Shown here in pieces: positions 51,088 to 60,300 of a stretch of 64,000 bases of DNA. Position 1 is the stretch's first letter. Every line of letters begins with the position of its first letter. The stretch is from Thermovenabulum sp049701175. GTDB lineage: Bacteria > Bacillota > Thermosediminibacteria > Thermosediminibacterales > Thermosediminibacteraceae. The translations under genes were made by a program, and so were the position numbers. The notes below the pieces were generated by a model, which saw only the letters and a program-made list of their open reading frames with translations, did no database searches and had not been told where the DNA came from. The stretch covers positions 33,199 to 97,198 of the forward strand of contig NZ_JBNATW010000006.1 in NCBI RefSeq assembly GCF_049701175.1. Direction: 5' to 3'.

Positions 51088-51453
51088 ATGATAGTTAAAG
51101 AATCTAGAAATGAGGCACGGAAAAAACGCCATCGCAGAATTAGAAAAAAGCTTTTTGGTACTGCTGAAAGGCCGAGACTTAGCGTTTTTAGGAGCTTAAA
51201 GCATATTTATGCCCAAATCATAAACGATGAAATTGGTCATACCCTTGTGGCAGCTTCAACCCTTGACCCCGAATTAAGGGATAAAGTTACGGGATGCAAT
51301 ATAGAAGCTGCACGGATGGTTGGTGAATTAATAGCAAAGAGAGCCCTTGAAAAGGGTATTACTAAGGTGGCTTTTGACAGAGGCGGATATCTCTACCATG
51401 GGAAGGTAAAGGCTTTGGCAGATGCGGCAAGGGAAGCGGGCCTTGAATTTTAA
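51088..51453 (+). CDS. rplR: 50S ribosomal protein L18
   Basis: 5S rRNA-binding protein of 121 aa: ARKKRHRRIRKKLFGTAERPRLSVFRSLKHIYAQIINDE and AFDRGGYLYHGKVKALADAAREAGLEF. I start at ATG 51088, nine bases after AAGGAGGG, and not at the upstream TTG codons. Confidence 0.96.
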   Translation: MIVKESRNEARKKRHRRIRKKLFGTAERPRLSVFRSLKHIYAQIINDEIGHTLVAASTLDPELRDKVTGCNIEAARMVGELIAKRALEKGITKVAFDRGGYLYHGKVKALADAAREAGLEF

Positions 51454-51472
51454 AAAAGGAGGAGGTTAGAGA

Positions 51473-51970
51473 ATGCAAAAGGGTCGGGAAGTAGAAGAAT
51501 TTGTGGAAAAAGTGGTTTCTATAAATAGGGTTTCAAAGGTAACAAAAGGTGGGAAAAACTTCAGATTTGCCGCACTTGTGGTTGTAGGCAATAAAAACGG
51601 AAAAGTAGGGGTTGGCACGGGAAAAGCTCTTGAAATTCCAGATGCTATAAGAAAAGGCATTGAAAATGCAAAAAAGAATATGATAGAAGTTCCTGTTATT
51701 AATGGAACAATCCCTCACGAGGTTATTGGAGAATCCGGGGCTGGCAAGGTTTTAATAAAACCTGCAGTAGAGGGTACCGGCGTAATCGCTGGCGGTCCTG
51801 TGAGAGCTGTTTTAGAGTTGGCTGGAATAAGAAATGTTGTAAGCAAATCCCTTGGTTCAAACAATGCAAAAAATATGGTTGATTCGGCAATGGATGCCTT
51901 AAGACAGCTTAAACGCCCTGAGGATGTTGCGCGGTTGAGGGGAAAATCCTTAAAGGAGATCTTAGGGTAA
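51473..51970 (+). CDS. rpsE: 30S ribosomal protein S5
   Basis: Protein of 165 aa at the mRNA entry: VEKVVSINRVSKVTKGGKNFRFAALVVVGN and GSNNAKNMVDSAMDALRQLK. The next gene begins 27 bases later and is rplO. The usual rpmD (L30) is not there. Confidence 0.97.
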   Translation: MQKGREVEEFVEKVVSINRVSKVTKGGKNFRFAALVVVGNKNGKVGVGTGKALEIPDAIRKGIENAKKNMIEVPVINGTIPHEVIGESGAGKVLIKPAVEGTGVIAGGPVRAVLELAGIRNVVSKSLGSNNAKNMVDSAMDALRQLKRPEDVARLRGKSLKEILG

Positions 51971-51997
51971 GGTTTTTAATTGTAAGGAGGTGTTTTG

Positions 51998-52438
51998 ATG
52001 AGGCTACATGATCTAAGACCTGCAGAGGGCTCAAGAAAAAGACCTAAAAGGGTAGGTAGGGGTATAGGCTCTGGACATGGCAAAACCGCGACCAGAGGCC
52101 ATAAAGGGCAAAAAGCAAGATCAGGAGGAGGAGTCAGGCCAGGGTTTGAAGGCGGACAGATGCCCCTTTATAGAAGAATACCCAAAAGAGGATTTACTAA
52201 TATATTCAAAAAGGAATTTGCTGTGGTTAATGTAGAAGACTTGAATGTTTTTGAGGATAACACAAGGGTTACTCCCGAATTATTATTAGAAAAAGGTATT
52301 ATAAAGAAGGTAAAGGACGGAGTGAAGGTTTTGGGAGATGGCGAATTAACCAAAAAATTAGAAGTGGTAGCCCATGCTTTTTCAAAATCAGCTCTCAGTA
52401 AGATAGAGGCTGCCGGCGGTAAAGCCGAGGTGATATGA
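51998..52438 (+). CDS. rplO: 50S ribosomal protein L15
   Basis: Protein of 146 aa: MRLHDLRPAEGSRKRPKRVGRGIGSGHGKTATRGHKGQKAR with the Gly/Arg-rich extension and GFEGGQMPLYRRIPKRGF. ATG 51998 is preferred over TTG 51995, with AAGGAGGTG nine bases upstream. It overlaps secY by four bases. Confidence 0.96.
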   Translation: MRLHDLRPAEGSRKRPKRVGRGIGSGHGKTATRGHKGQKARSGGGVRPGFEGGQMPLYRRIPKRGFTNIFKKEFAVVNVEDLNVFEDNTRVTPELLLEKGIIKKVKDGVKVLGDGELTKKLEVVAHAFSKSALSKIEAAGGKAEVI

Positions 52439-53694
52439 TGCTGGATGCCCTCAGGAATGCTTGGAAAATCCCGGATCTTCGAAAAAGACTTCAATTTACT
52501 CTTTTAATGCTGATTATCTTTAGAATTGGAGCTTTTGTTCCCGTGCCGGGCATGAACCCGGAAGCTGTAAAACAGCTAATTGAAAAGGGTGCCTTGCTTG
52601 GATTTTTTGATATAATCGCTGGTGGGGCGTTCAAACAGTTTTCAGTATTTGCAATGAGTATTACTCCTTATATCAATGCATCCATTATAGTTCAGCTATT
52701 GACAATTGTAATTCCTAAGTGGGAGGAACTTGCAAAAGAAGGAGAAGCGGGTAGAAAAGAACTTGCAAAATATACTCGCTATGGAACGGTTATTCTGGGT
52801 TTAATCCAAGCAACAGGACTTGCAATTGGGTTCAGGAGTGCCCTTTTGTATAAAGGATTTTTTGGAAGCCTTATTGTTGTGATCAGTCTTACAGCTGGAA
52901 CAGCATTTTTAATGTGGGTTGGAGAACAGATAACGGATAAAGGGATTGGAAATGGTATTTCTCTTTTGATTTTTGCAGGTATTGTTTCGAGATTGCCCAG
53001 CGGGATATATCAAGTTTTTCAGTATGTAAGGATAGGAACAGCAAACATCTTTATGGTAATACTATTTACGATTTTTGCTGTAGCGGTTATCGTCGGAGTA
53101 GTTGCAGTGCAACAAGCGGAAAGAAGAGTACCTGTGCAGTATGCTAAAAGGGTAGTTGGCAGGAGGGTTTACGGAGGTCAATCAACACATATTCCAATGA
53201 AATTAAATGCTGCAGGGGTTATACCAGTAATATTTGCTATGTCTATCCTCCTTACACCGAGCACCATTGCAGGCTTTTTCCCTAATAGCAAAATAGCAGT
53301 ATCCATAGCTAATGCTATAAGGCCAGGTGGGTGGTTCTACGCAACCCTTTACGCTGTGCTTATAGTGTTCTTTACTTATTTTTACACGGCAGTTACTTTT
53401 AATCCATTGGATATTGCGGAAAACATGAAAAAGTACGGCGGATTTATACCGGGTATAAGGCCAGGTAAACCTACTGCCGAATATTTAGACAGAATCATGA
53501 GTAGGATAACTTTGATCGGAGCACTTTTCCTTGCGGCAATTGCAATACTGCCTTATATCATTACGGGTGTTACTGCCCTTAATATTTACTTTGGCGGTAC
53601 GGCGCTGCTAATTGTTGTGGGTGTTGCTTTAGAAACGATGAAACTAATTGAAGCCCAGATGGTAATGAGACATTATGAGGGCTTCTTAAAGTAG
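52435..53694 (+). CDS. secY: Protein translocase subunit SecY
   Basis: Central channel of the Sec translocon, 419 aa, ten membrane helices. Markers are MSITPYINASIIVQLLTIVIP, the plug region near GGAFKQFSVFAM, GNGISLLIFAGIVSRLP, and the cytoplasmic loop RVYGGQSTHIPMKLNAAGVIPVIFAMS. ATG 52435 and ATG 52438 are both possible starts. Confidence 0.97.
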   Translation: MMLDALRNAWKIPDLRKRLQFTLLMLIIFRIGAFVPVPGMNPEAVKQLIEKGALLGFFDIIAGGAFKQFSVFAMSITPYINASIIVQLLTIVIPKWEELAKEGEAGRKELAKYTRYGTVILGLIQATGLAIGFRSALLYKGFFGSLIVVISLTAGTAFLMWVGEQITDKGIGNGISLLIFAGIVSRLPSGIYQVFQYVRIGTANIFMVILFTIFAVAVIVGVVAVQQAERRVPVQYAKRVVGRRVYGGQSTHIPMKLNAAGVIPVIFAMSILLTPSTIAGFFPNSKIAVSIANAIRPGGWFYATLYAVLIVFFTYFYTAVTFNPLDIAENMKKYGGFIPGIRPGKPTAEYLDRIMSRITLIGALFLAAIAILPYIITGVTALNIYFGGTALLIVVGVALETMKLIEAQMVMRHYEGFLK

Positions 53695-53706
53695 GAGATG
53701 AGAAAA

Positions 53707-54360
53707 ATGAGACTAATATTGCTTGGGCCACCCGGGGCCGGAAAGGGAACTCAGGCAAAGATGCTTTCTGATTATTTTGGCATACCCCACATTTCAACGG
53801 GTGATATATTGAGAGCAGCGGTCAAAGAAGGGACGCTCCTTGGGGTAAAAGCTAAGGAGTACATGGAAAAAGGATTACTTGTACCAGACGATCTCATAAT
53901 GGAAATTGTCAAAGAAAGATTGGAGAAGCCAGACTGTGAAAAAGGATTTGTTATGGATGGCTTCCCAAGAAATTTATATCAGGCAGAAGGATTGAAAAAA
54001 ATCTTAGAAGAGAAAAATATTAAACTTGACGCGGTAATTAATTTTGATGTCCCAAAGGAAGAACTTATAGAAAGGTTTACTGGAAGAAGGGTTTGCCCGA
54101 GCTGCGGGGCATCTTATCATATCAAGTATAACCCTCCGTTAAAAGAAAATATTTGTGATAAGTGCGGTTCAGAGCTCATAATAAGGGCTGATGACAATAG
54201 GTCTACGGTGGAAAAAAGAATAGAAGTATATGAAAAAGAAACAATGCCATTGATAGAATACTATAAAAACGAAGGGATCCTTATTTCCATTGATGGAACA
54301 AAATCCATAGATGAAGTCTTCAAAAAATTAATAGGCCTTCTAAGAGGCGAAATACAATGA
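53707..54360 (+). CDS. adk: Adenylate kinase, zinc-lid type
   Basis: ATP:AMP phosphotransferase of 217 aa. P-loop LGPPGAGKGTQAKM, AMP site STGDILRA, GFPRNLYQAE, and a long LID with CPSCGASYHIKYNPPL and CDKCGSEL that binds zinc, common in Gram-positives. The frame opens at ATG 53698, but AGGAG nine bases before ATG 53707 suggests the latter. Confidence 0.97.
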   Translation: MRLILLGPPGAGKGTQAKMLSDYFGIPHISTGDILRAAVKEGTLLGVKAKEYMEKGLLVPDDLIMEIVKERLEKPDCEKGFVMDGFPRNLYQAEGLKKILEEKNIKLDAVINFDVPKEELIERFTGRRVCPSCGASYHIKYNPPLKENICDKCGSELIIRADDNRSTVEKRIEVYEKETMPLIEYYKNEGILISIDGTKSIDEVFKKLIGLLRGEIQ

Positions 54361-55103
54361 TTGTTATTAAATCAAAGCGTGAGATAGAATTAATGAGAAA
54401 GGCCGGGAGGGTTGTAGCCAAGGTACTTGAAGAAATAGAAAAGACTATAAAACCTGGCATTGCAACAATAGAACTCGACAGTGTGGCAGAAGAAATTATT
54501 AAAAAATACAATGCTATTCCGGCTTTTAAAGGATATAGGGGATATCCAGCAACTATTTGCTCTTCAATAAATGAAGAGGTAGTTCATGGAATTCCTGGTT
54601 TAAGATTCCTAAAAGATGGTGATATTATTAGTATAGACGTTGGTGCAATAGTTGACGGTTACTGTGCTGATGCTGCAAGAACTTTTCCAGTTGGAGAAGT
54701 TTCTGAGGATGCAAAGAAATTGATAGAAGTTACTGAAAAAAGCTTTTTTGAAGGAATAAAATATGCTACACCAAATTTCAGACTGTCGGATATATCCCAT
54801 GCTATTCAAAAATATGTTGAAGAGAATAATTTTTCAGTTGTAAGGGATTATGTTGGTCATGGAATTGGGAGAAAAATGCATGAGGAACCTCAGGTGCCAA
54901 ATTTTGGCCCTCCCGGGAAAGGACCACGCCTTCGAGAGGGAATGACTTTAGCCATTGAACCAATGGTAAATGCAGGTGGATACGAGGTAGAAATTAAAGA
55001 AGATGGCTGGACAGTAGTTACAAAAGATCGAAGCTTATCAGCTCATTACGAGAATACTATAGCCATTACAAATGGCGAACCCGAGATATTAACTATAGCA
55101 TAG
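54357..55103 (+). CDS. map: Methionine aminopeptidase, type I
   Basis: Removes N-terminal Met, 248 aa. Metal ligands lie in SIDVGAIVDGYCADAARTF (two Asp), GHGIGRKMHEEP (His), TLAIEPM (Glu) and HYENTIAIT (Glu). There is no N-terminal zinc finger. The start overlaps adk by four bases. Confidence 0.97.
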   Translation: MIVIKSKREIELMRKAGRVVAKVLEEIEKTIKPGIATIELDSVAEEIIKKYNAIPAFKGYRGYPATICSSINEEVVHGIPGLRFLKDGDIISIDVGAIVDGYCADAARTFPVGEVSEDAKKLIEVTEKSFFEGIKYATPNFRLSDISHAIQKYVEENNFSVVRDYVGHGIGRKMHEEPQVPNFGPPGKGPRLREGMTLAIEPMVNAGGYEVEIKEDGWTVVTKDRSLSAHYENTIAITNGEPEILTIA

Positions 55104-55116
55104 GGAAGGTGCTTTT

Positions 55117-55419
55117 ATGCCAGAAGTTGAGCTGGGACAGTTAGTAATTTCGAAGGCTGGCAGGGATAAAGGGAGGTTCATGCTAATAGTAAAAATAATT
55201 GATTCTCAGTATGTTTTGGTCGCAGATGGAGAGCTTCGACGAATAGAAAAGCCCAAAAAAAAGAAAATAAAACATTTGCAATTGACTAATAAAAAGGATG
55301 GTTTTATATATGAAAAATTAATCAACAATAGAAAGGTTTACAATGAAGAAATCCGACGAGCCCTCGAAGAACTTACAGGAAAACCCGATGAAAACAAGGG
55401 TTCCAAAGGAGGGGAGTAG
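55117..55419 (+). CDS. KOW/L14e-like RNA-binding protein
   Basis: Protein of 100 aa with a KOW-type core (LGQLVISKAGRDKGRFMLIVKIIDSQYVLVADGELRRIEKPKKKK IKHLQLT), like L14E/L6E/L27E-type proteins of archaea. Clostridia often carry it between map and infA, as here. It probably binds rRNA or acts on the ribosome, but this is not shown. The C-terminus is Lys/Gly-rich. Confidence 0.85.
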   Translation: MPEVELGQLVISKAGRDKGRFMLIVKIIDSQYVLVADGELRRIEKPKKKKIKHLQLTNKKDGFIYEKLINNRKVYNEEIRRALEELTGKPDENKGSKGGE

Positions 55420-55426
55420 GGCTTAT

Positions 55427-55645
55427 ATGTCAAAGGAAGATGTTATAGAAGTTGAAGGTACAGTAGTAGAGCCTTTACCTAATGGGATGTTCAGAGTAGA
55501 ACTGAAAAACGGGCACAAAGTACTTGCACACGTTTCGGGTAAGATTAGGATGAATTATATAAGGATTTTACCGGGAGACAAAGTTACGGTTGAGCTCTCA
55601 CCATATGATCTGACCCGCGGACGAATAATTTACAGACACAAGTAA
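55427..55645 (+). CDS. infA: Translation initiation factor IF-1
   Basis: 72-aa OB-fold factor: MSKEDVIEVEGTVVEPLPNG and HVSGKIRMNYIRILPGDKVTVELSPYDLTRGRI. The open frame runs further upstream (55343), but the family N-terminus and GGGG upstream fix ATG 55427. Confidence 0.97.
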   Translation: MSKEDVIEVEGTVVEPLPNGMFRVELKNGHKVLAHVSGKIRMNYIRILPGDKVTVELSPYDLTRGRIIYRHK

Positions 55646-55666
55646 GGGTGAAGGAGGATACCTAAT

Positions 55667-55780
55667 ATGAAGGTGAGACCATCGGTTAAGAAGATATGTG
55701 AAAAATGCAAGATTATAAAAAGAAAAGGCAGAATTAGGGTTATTTGTGAAAATCCTAAGCACAAACAAAGACAGGGTTAA
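55667..55780 (+). CDS. rpmJ: 50S ribosomal protein L36, zinc type
   Basis: 37-aa protein starting MKVRPSVKKICEKCK. Zinc ligands are C11, C14, C27 and H32. AAGGAGG lies nine bases before ATG. It falls between infA and rpsM, its usual place. Confidence 0.97.
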   Translation: MKVRPSVKKICEKCKIIKRKGRIRVICENPKHKQRQG

Positions 55781-55795
55781 AGGAGGTTTGAGTTA

Positions 55796-56167
55796 ATGGC
55801 GCGCATAGCGGGCGTTGATTTACCCAGGGATAAAAGGGTAGAAATAGCTCTTACTTATATATACGGTATTGGTAGAAGTCTTTCTAACAAAATACTAAAA
55901 GAGGCAAATGTTAATCCTGACACAAGGGTAAAGGATTTAACGGAAAAAGAAATAAGCAAATTAAGGGACATAATTGAGAAAAACTACAAAGTCGAAGGCG
56001 ATTTGAGAAGAGAAGTTGCAATGAATATTAAAAGGTTAATTGAAATTGGTTGCTACAGGGGCATAAGGCACAGAAAAGGTCTGCCTGTACGCGGGCAGAG
56101 GACGAGGACAAATGCAAGAACAAGGAAAGGCCCGCGTAAGACGGTAGGCACAAGACGTAGTAAATAA
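55796..56167 (+). CDS. rpsM: 30S ribosomal protein S13
   Basis: Head protein of 123 aa: MARIAGVDLPRDKRVEIALTYIYGIGRS and RGIRHRKGLPVRGQRTRTNARTRKGPRKT. Confidence 0.97.
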   Translation: MARIAGVDLPRDKRVEIALTYIYGIGRSLSNKILKEANVNPDTRVKDLTEKEISKLRDIIEKNYKVEGDLRREVAMNIKRLIEIGCYRGIRHRKGLPVRGQRTRTNARTRKGPRKTVGTRRSK

Positions 56168-56190
56168 ATTTTATTGGGGGTGAGTAAAAA

Positions 56191-56571
56191 GTGGCAGTTG
56201 CAAAAAGACGTAAGGATAAAAAACGTGTAGAGAAGGGTAAAGCACATATCCATTCCACATTTAATAATACAATTGTTACTATTACGGATGAGGCGGGGAA
56301 CCCTTTAACTTGGGCAAGTGGAGGAACTGTAGGTTTTAAAGGGTCAAGGAAAGGAACTCCTTTTGCTGCTCAGCTTGCAGCTGAAGCTGCAGCAAAAAAA
56401 GCTGCGGATTACGGTCTTAAAACTGTTGAAGTTTATGTGAAAGGACCTGGTCCCGGTAGGGAAGCGGCTATAAGATCACTTCAAGCAGCAGGCCTGGAAA
56501 TAACCGTTATTAAGGATGTCACACCCATACCTCATAACGGTTGCCGTCCACCAAAAAGAAGAAGAGTATAA
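56191..56571 (+). CDS. rpsK: 30S ribosomal protein S11
   Basis: Platform protein of 126 aa, start GTG: KAHIHSTFNNTIVTITDEAGNPL and VKGPGPGREAAIRSLQAAGL. The C-terminal end is PHNGCRPPKRRRV. Confidence 0.97.
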   Translation: MAVAKRRKDKKRVEKGKAHIHSTFNNTIVTITDEAGNPLTWASGGTVGFKGSRKGTPFAAQLAAEAAAKKAADYGLKTVEVYVKGPGPGREAAIRSLQAAGLEITVIKDVTPIPHNGCRPPKRRRV

Positions 56572-56592
56572 CAATGTTAAGGAGGGATCTGA

Positions 56593-57219
56593 ATGGGAAG
56601 ATATACCGGACCATCTTGCCGTTTGTGCCGCAGAGAAGGTATAAAGCTTTATCTTAAAGGTGAGCGCTGCTATACACCAAAATGTGCGATTGAGCGGCGA
56701 GGCTATGCTCCCGGCCAGCACGGCCAAATGAAGAAAAAACTTTCAGAATATGGCATACAGCTTCGCGAAAAACAGAAAGCTAAAAGGATTTATGGAATTC
56801 TTGAAAATCAGTTTAAGATTTATTTTGAAAGGGCGACTAAACAAAAAGGTGTTACTGGTGAAAACCTGTTAAGGCTTTTAGAGCTGAGACTTGATAATGT
56901 TGTATACAGGTTAGGATTTGCTAAATCAAGGGCACAAGCAAGACAGATTGTAAGGCATGGCCATATAGAAGTTAATGGAAAGAAGGTAACAATACCTTCC
57001 TATCAAGTAAGAGCAAAAGATGTAATAGCAGTTAGAGAAAAAAGCCGCGAACTTGAGTTTTTCAAAGAAATGGCTGAATTAGGAAGAACGAGAATAGTGC
57101 CCGAATGGCTCTCGGTTAATTACGATACCTTGACAGGAGAAGTATTAAGGGTACCGAACAGAGAAGATATAGATGTTCCAGTACAGGAACACTTAATAGT
57201 AGAATTGTACTCCAAATAA
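56593..57219 (+). CDS. rpsD: 30S ribosomal protein S4, zinc type
   Basis: 16S-binding assembly protein of 208 aa. Zinc Cys ligands are C9, C12, C26 and C31 (CRLC, CYTPKC), and the S4 domain is LELRLDNVVYRLGFAKSRAQARQIVRHGHIEVNGKKV. It is the usual repressor of the alpha operon. Confidence 0.97.
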   Translation: MGRYTGPSCRLCRREGIKLYLKGERCYTPKCAIERRGYAPGQHGQMKKKLSEYGIQLREKQKAKRIYGILENQFKIYFERATKQKGVTGENLLRLLELRLDNVVYRLGFAKSRAQARQIVRHGHIEVNGKKVTIPSYQVRAKDVIAVREKSRELEFFKEMAELGRTRIVPEWLSVNYDTLTGEVLRVPNREDIDVPVQEHLIVELYSK

Positions 57220-57265
57220 TTAAGCCCTCAGCTGATTATTTAACAAGGAGGGTAAAAGCAATATT

Positions 57266-58216
57266 ATGAACGATTTTGAAAAGCCAAGGATAGAATTGGT
57301 TGAGGTCAGTGAAGACAATACTTACGGTAAATTGGTTATTGAGCCCCTCGAAAGAGGCTATGGTACAACCCTTGGCAATTCATTAAGAAGGGTTTTGCTC
57401 TCATCAATACCTGGCGCTGCAGTTACTTCTATAAAAATAGATGGGGTTCAGCATGAGTTTTCAACAATCCCAGGTGTCTTAGAAGATGTAGTAGAAATAA
57501 TACTTAATATAAAAGGATTAGCAATAAAAATGCATACTGATGAACCCAAAATATTGAGGATTGAAGCACAGGGTGAGGGCGAGGTCACAGCAAAGGATAT
57601 AATATGTGATGCCGATGTAGAAATAGTTAATAAAGACCATCATATAGCGACCTTAGAAAAGGATGCAAGGTTTTTTGCTGAGTTAACCTTGGAAAAGGGC
57701 AAGGGTTATGTTTCTGCAGAAAAAAATAAAAAGCCAGGGCAACCTATAGGCGTGATACCGATAGATTCAATTTTTACTCCAGTTATTAAGGCGAACTATA
57801 CTGTTGAACATACTCGTGTAGGATATGTGACAGATTACGACAAGCTGACCTTAGAAGTATGGACAAATGGCACCATAAAACCAGATGAAGCTGTTAGCGA
57901 GGCTGCAAAAATTTTAATAAATTATTTTAGCTTATTTACAGGCCTTTCAGAAATGGTCAAAAAGGTTGAAGCACCGGTTGAAAAAGAAAAGGATGAAAGG
58001 GAAAAATTGCTTGAAATGCCTATTGAAGAACTGGATTTGTCCGTACGTTCTTACAACTGTCTGAAGAGGGCGGGAATAAATACAATAGGTGAGCTAATAC
58101 AAAGAACGCCTGAAGACATGATGAAGGTAAGAAACTTAGGTAAGAAATCCTTGGAGGAAGTAGAAGAAAAACTCGCAGCTTTAAATCTTTCTTTGAAGAA
58201 ATCAGAAGAGGCATAG
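57266..58216 (+). CDS. rpoA: RNA polymerase alpha subunit
   Basis: 316-aa alpha subunit. N-terminal dimerisation domain (GYGTTLGNSLRRVLLSSIPGAAV) and C-terminal domain (LDLSVRSYNCLKRAGINTIGELIQRTPEDMMKVRNLGKKSLEEVEEKL), which binds UP elements and activators, are both complete. Confidence 0.98.
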   Translation: MNDFEKPRIELVEVSEDNTYGKLVIEPLERGYGTTLGNSLRRVLLSSIPGAAVTSIKIDGVQHEFSTIPGVLEDVVEIILNIKGLAIKMHTDEPKILRIEAQGEGEVTAKDIICDADVEIVNKDHHIATLEKDARFFAELTLEKGKGYVSAEKNKKPGQPIGVIPIDSIFTPVIKANYTVEHTRVGYVTDYDKLTLEVWTNGTIKPDEAVSEAAKILINYFSLFTGLSEMVKKVEAPVEKEKDEREKLLEMPIEELDLSVRSYNCLKRAGINTIGELIQRTPEDMMKVRNLGKKSLEEVEEKLAALNLSLKKSEEA

Positions 58217-58232
58217 TAAGGAGGGAAGAAAA

Positions 58233-58565
58233 ATGAGGAAATTAGGCAGGGATAGCGGCCACAGGAAAATGATGCTTAGAAATTTAGTTACCTCCCTTCT
58301 AAAACACGGTAAAATAATCACTACCGAGACAAGGGCAAAAGAAGTTAGAAGTATTGCGGAAAAAATTATCACAACAGCAAAGAAAAACGATCTTGCTTCA
58401 AGAAGAAAGGTACTCGCAGAGGTCTTAGATGAGACAACAGTAAAAGAGCTGTTTGATAAAATTGCGCCAAAATATCAGGACAGAAATGGAGGATATACAA
58501 GGATTGTTAAAATTGGCCCCAGAAGAGGAGATTCAGCAGAACTGGTTGTTTTAGAATTGATATAA
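58233..58565 (+). CDS. rplQ: 50S ribosomal protein L17
   Basis: Protein of 110 aa: RKLGRDSGHRKMMLRNLVTSLLKHGKIITTETRAKEVR and GGYTRIVKIGPRRGDSAELVVLELI. It ends the alpha operon. No terminator separates it from ecfA1, 56 bp on. Confidence 0.97.
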   Translation: MRKLGRDSGHRKMMLRNLVTSLLKHGKIITTETRAKEVRSIAEKIITTAKKNDLASRRKVLAEVLDETTVKELFDKIAPKYQDRNGGYTRIVKIGPRRGDSAELVVLELI

Positions 58566-58621
58566 AGTAGATTAAATAATAGTTAATAGTTTTTAAAAGA
58601 AATAGTAAAGGGGGCTAAAAA

Positions 58622-59452
58622 ATGGCCGCCGAAATAAAGGTTGAAAACGTATATTTTCAATATTCTCAGAGCAAAGATTTAGCTTTGCAAAATATAAACC
58701 TTACCATAAAAAAAGGAGAATTTGTTGCTATAATAGGTCCAAATGGTTCTGGAAAATCTACTTTGGCCAAATTATTTAATGGACTTTATACACCAACAGA
58801 AGGCGAAGTTTGGGTAGACGGCCTTAATACCAAAGATAAGGATAGGATATGGGAGATTAGGCAAAAAGCAGGCTTAGTGTTTCAAAACCCTGACAATCAG
58901 ATTGTTGCAACAGTTGTTGAAGAAGATGTGGCGTTCGGACCTGAAAATTTAGGGCTGCCGCCTGAAGAAATTAGAAAGAGGGTTTATGAAGCGTTAAAAA
59001 CTGTAGAACTATATGAGTTTTCAAAAAAAGCCCCCCATCTCTTATCCGGCGGCCAAAAACAAAGGGTTGCAATTGCAGGAATACTTGCGATGAAACCAGA
59101 TTACATTATTTTAGATGAACCTACTGCGATGCTTGATCCTATAGGTCGAAGGGAAGTAAATAAAACAATTAAAAAATTAAACACAGAAGAAAACAAGACA
59201 ATAATCCTTATAACCCATTTTATGGAGGAAGCAGTTCAGGCTGACAGGGTTCTAGTAATGGAAAAGGGAAATATTGTTATGGAAGGAAGCCCCAAAGATA
59301 TATTTTCAAGGGTTGAAAGATTAAAGGAAATAGGTTTGGATGTGCCGCAGGTAACTGAATTAGCCAACGGTCTTCGGGCAGAAGGCTTGAATATTAGGCC
59401 TGATATACTGACAATTGAAGAAATGGTGGAATGCCTATGTCAATTATTATAA
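58622..59452 (+). CDS. ecfA1: ECF transporter ATPase EcfA1
   Basis: One of two ATPases of the energy-coupling-factor module that powers vitamin and metal uptake with changeable S components. 276 aa. Walker A GPNGSGKS, Q-loop LVFQNPDNQIVATVVEEDVAFG (the Q-helix of ECF ATPases), signature LLSGGQKQRVAIAG, Walker B YIILDEPTAML. It overlaps ecfA2 by 16-22 bases. No S component is in the window, so the module is of the shared (group II) type. Confidence 0.96.
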   Translation: MAAEIKVENVYFQYSQSKDLALQNINLTIKKGEFVAIIGPNGSGKSTLAKLFNGLYTPTEGEVWVDGLNTKDKDRIWEIRQKAGLVFQNPDNQIVATVVEEDVAFGPENLGLPPEEIRKRVYEALKTVELYEFSKKAPHLLSGGQKQRVAIAGILAMKPDYIILDEPTAMLDPIGRREVNKTIKKLNTEENKTIILITHFMEEAVQADRVLVMEKGNIVMEGSPKDIFSRVERLKEIGLDVPQVTELANGLRAEGLNIRPDILTIEEMVECLCQLL

Positions 59453-60300
59453 AAAACTTAACTCATGTTTATATGCCCGGGACGCCGTTTGAATCTATAG
59501 CATTGAAAGACATTAATTGGGAAATAAACGATGGGGAATTTTGGGGATTAATAGGGCATACTGGCTCTGGAAAATCTACGTTAATTCAGCATTTGAACGG
59601 TTTGTTAAAGCCTACTTCGGGAGAAATAATAATTGATGGCGTAAATATTAAGGAAAAAGGGGTAAATTTAAAAGAAATAAGGCATAAGATAGGGCTTGTT
59701 TTTCAATACCCTGAACATCAGCTGTTTGAAGAAACTGTTGAAAAGGATGTGGCCTTTGGACCCAAAAATATGGGATTATCAGATGACGAAGTTATAAATA
59801 GAGTAAAAGAAGCTTTAGAAGCCGTAGGCTTAAACTATGAAGAAATTAAAGACCGTTCACCTTTTGAGCTAAGCGGCGGACAGATGAGGAGAGTAGCTAT
59901 AGCAGGGGTTTTGGCAATGAAACCAAAAGTGCTTATATTAGATGAGCCTACGGTAGGACTTGACCCAAAGGGGCGAGATGAAATCTTAGAGGAAATTGTA
60001 GAACTCAAAAGAAGATACAACATGACTATTATCCTTGTTTCTCACAGCATGGAGGATATTGCAAGGTTAGTCGATAAAATAGCAGTACTTCATAAAGGTC
60101 GATTAATAAAGTGCGGTACCCCAAAGGAAATATTTAAAGATAGAGAAAGCCTTTCTTCCATTGGACTTGATATCCCACAGGTAACTCATTTGATGTACCG
60201 TCTGAAGGAAAGGGGAATAGATGTACCAACAGATGTACTAACAGTAGAAGAAGCAAAAAGGGCTATCTTAGCATTGGTAAGGAGGAAAGGCTATGCGTGA
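59437..60300 (+). CDS. ecfA2: ECF transporter ATPase EcfA2
   Basis: Second ECF ATPase, 287 aa. Walker A GHTGSGKS, Q-helix LVFQYPEHQLFEETVEKDVAFG, signature ELSGGQMRRVAIAG, Walker B VLILDEPTVGLDP. ATG 59437 has TGGTGG upstream, and ATG 59431 is the alternative. It overlaps ecfT by eight bases. Confidence 0.96.
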   Translation: MSIIIKNLTHVYMPGTPFESIALKDINWEINDGEFWGLIGHTGSGKSTLIQHLNGLLKPTSGEIIIDGVNIKEKGVNLKEIRHKIGLVFQYPEHQLFEETVEKDVAFGPKNMGLSDDEVINRVKEALEAVGLNYEEIKDRSPFELSGGQMRRVAIAGVLAMKPKVLILDEPTVGLDPKGRDEILEEIVELKRRYNMTIILVSHSMEDIARLVDKIAVLHKGRLIKCGTPKEIFKDRESLSSIGLDIPQVTHLMYRLKERGIDVPTDVLTVEEAKRAILALVRRKGYA

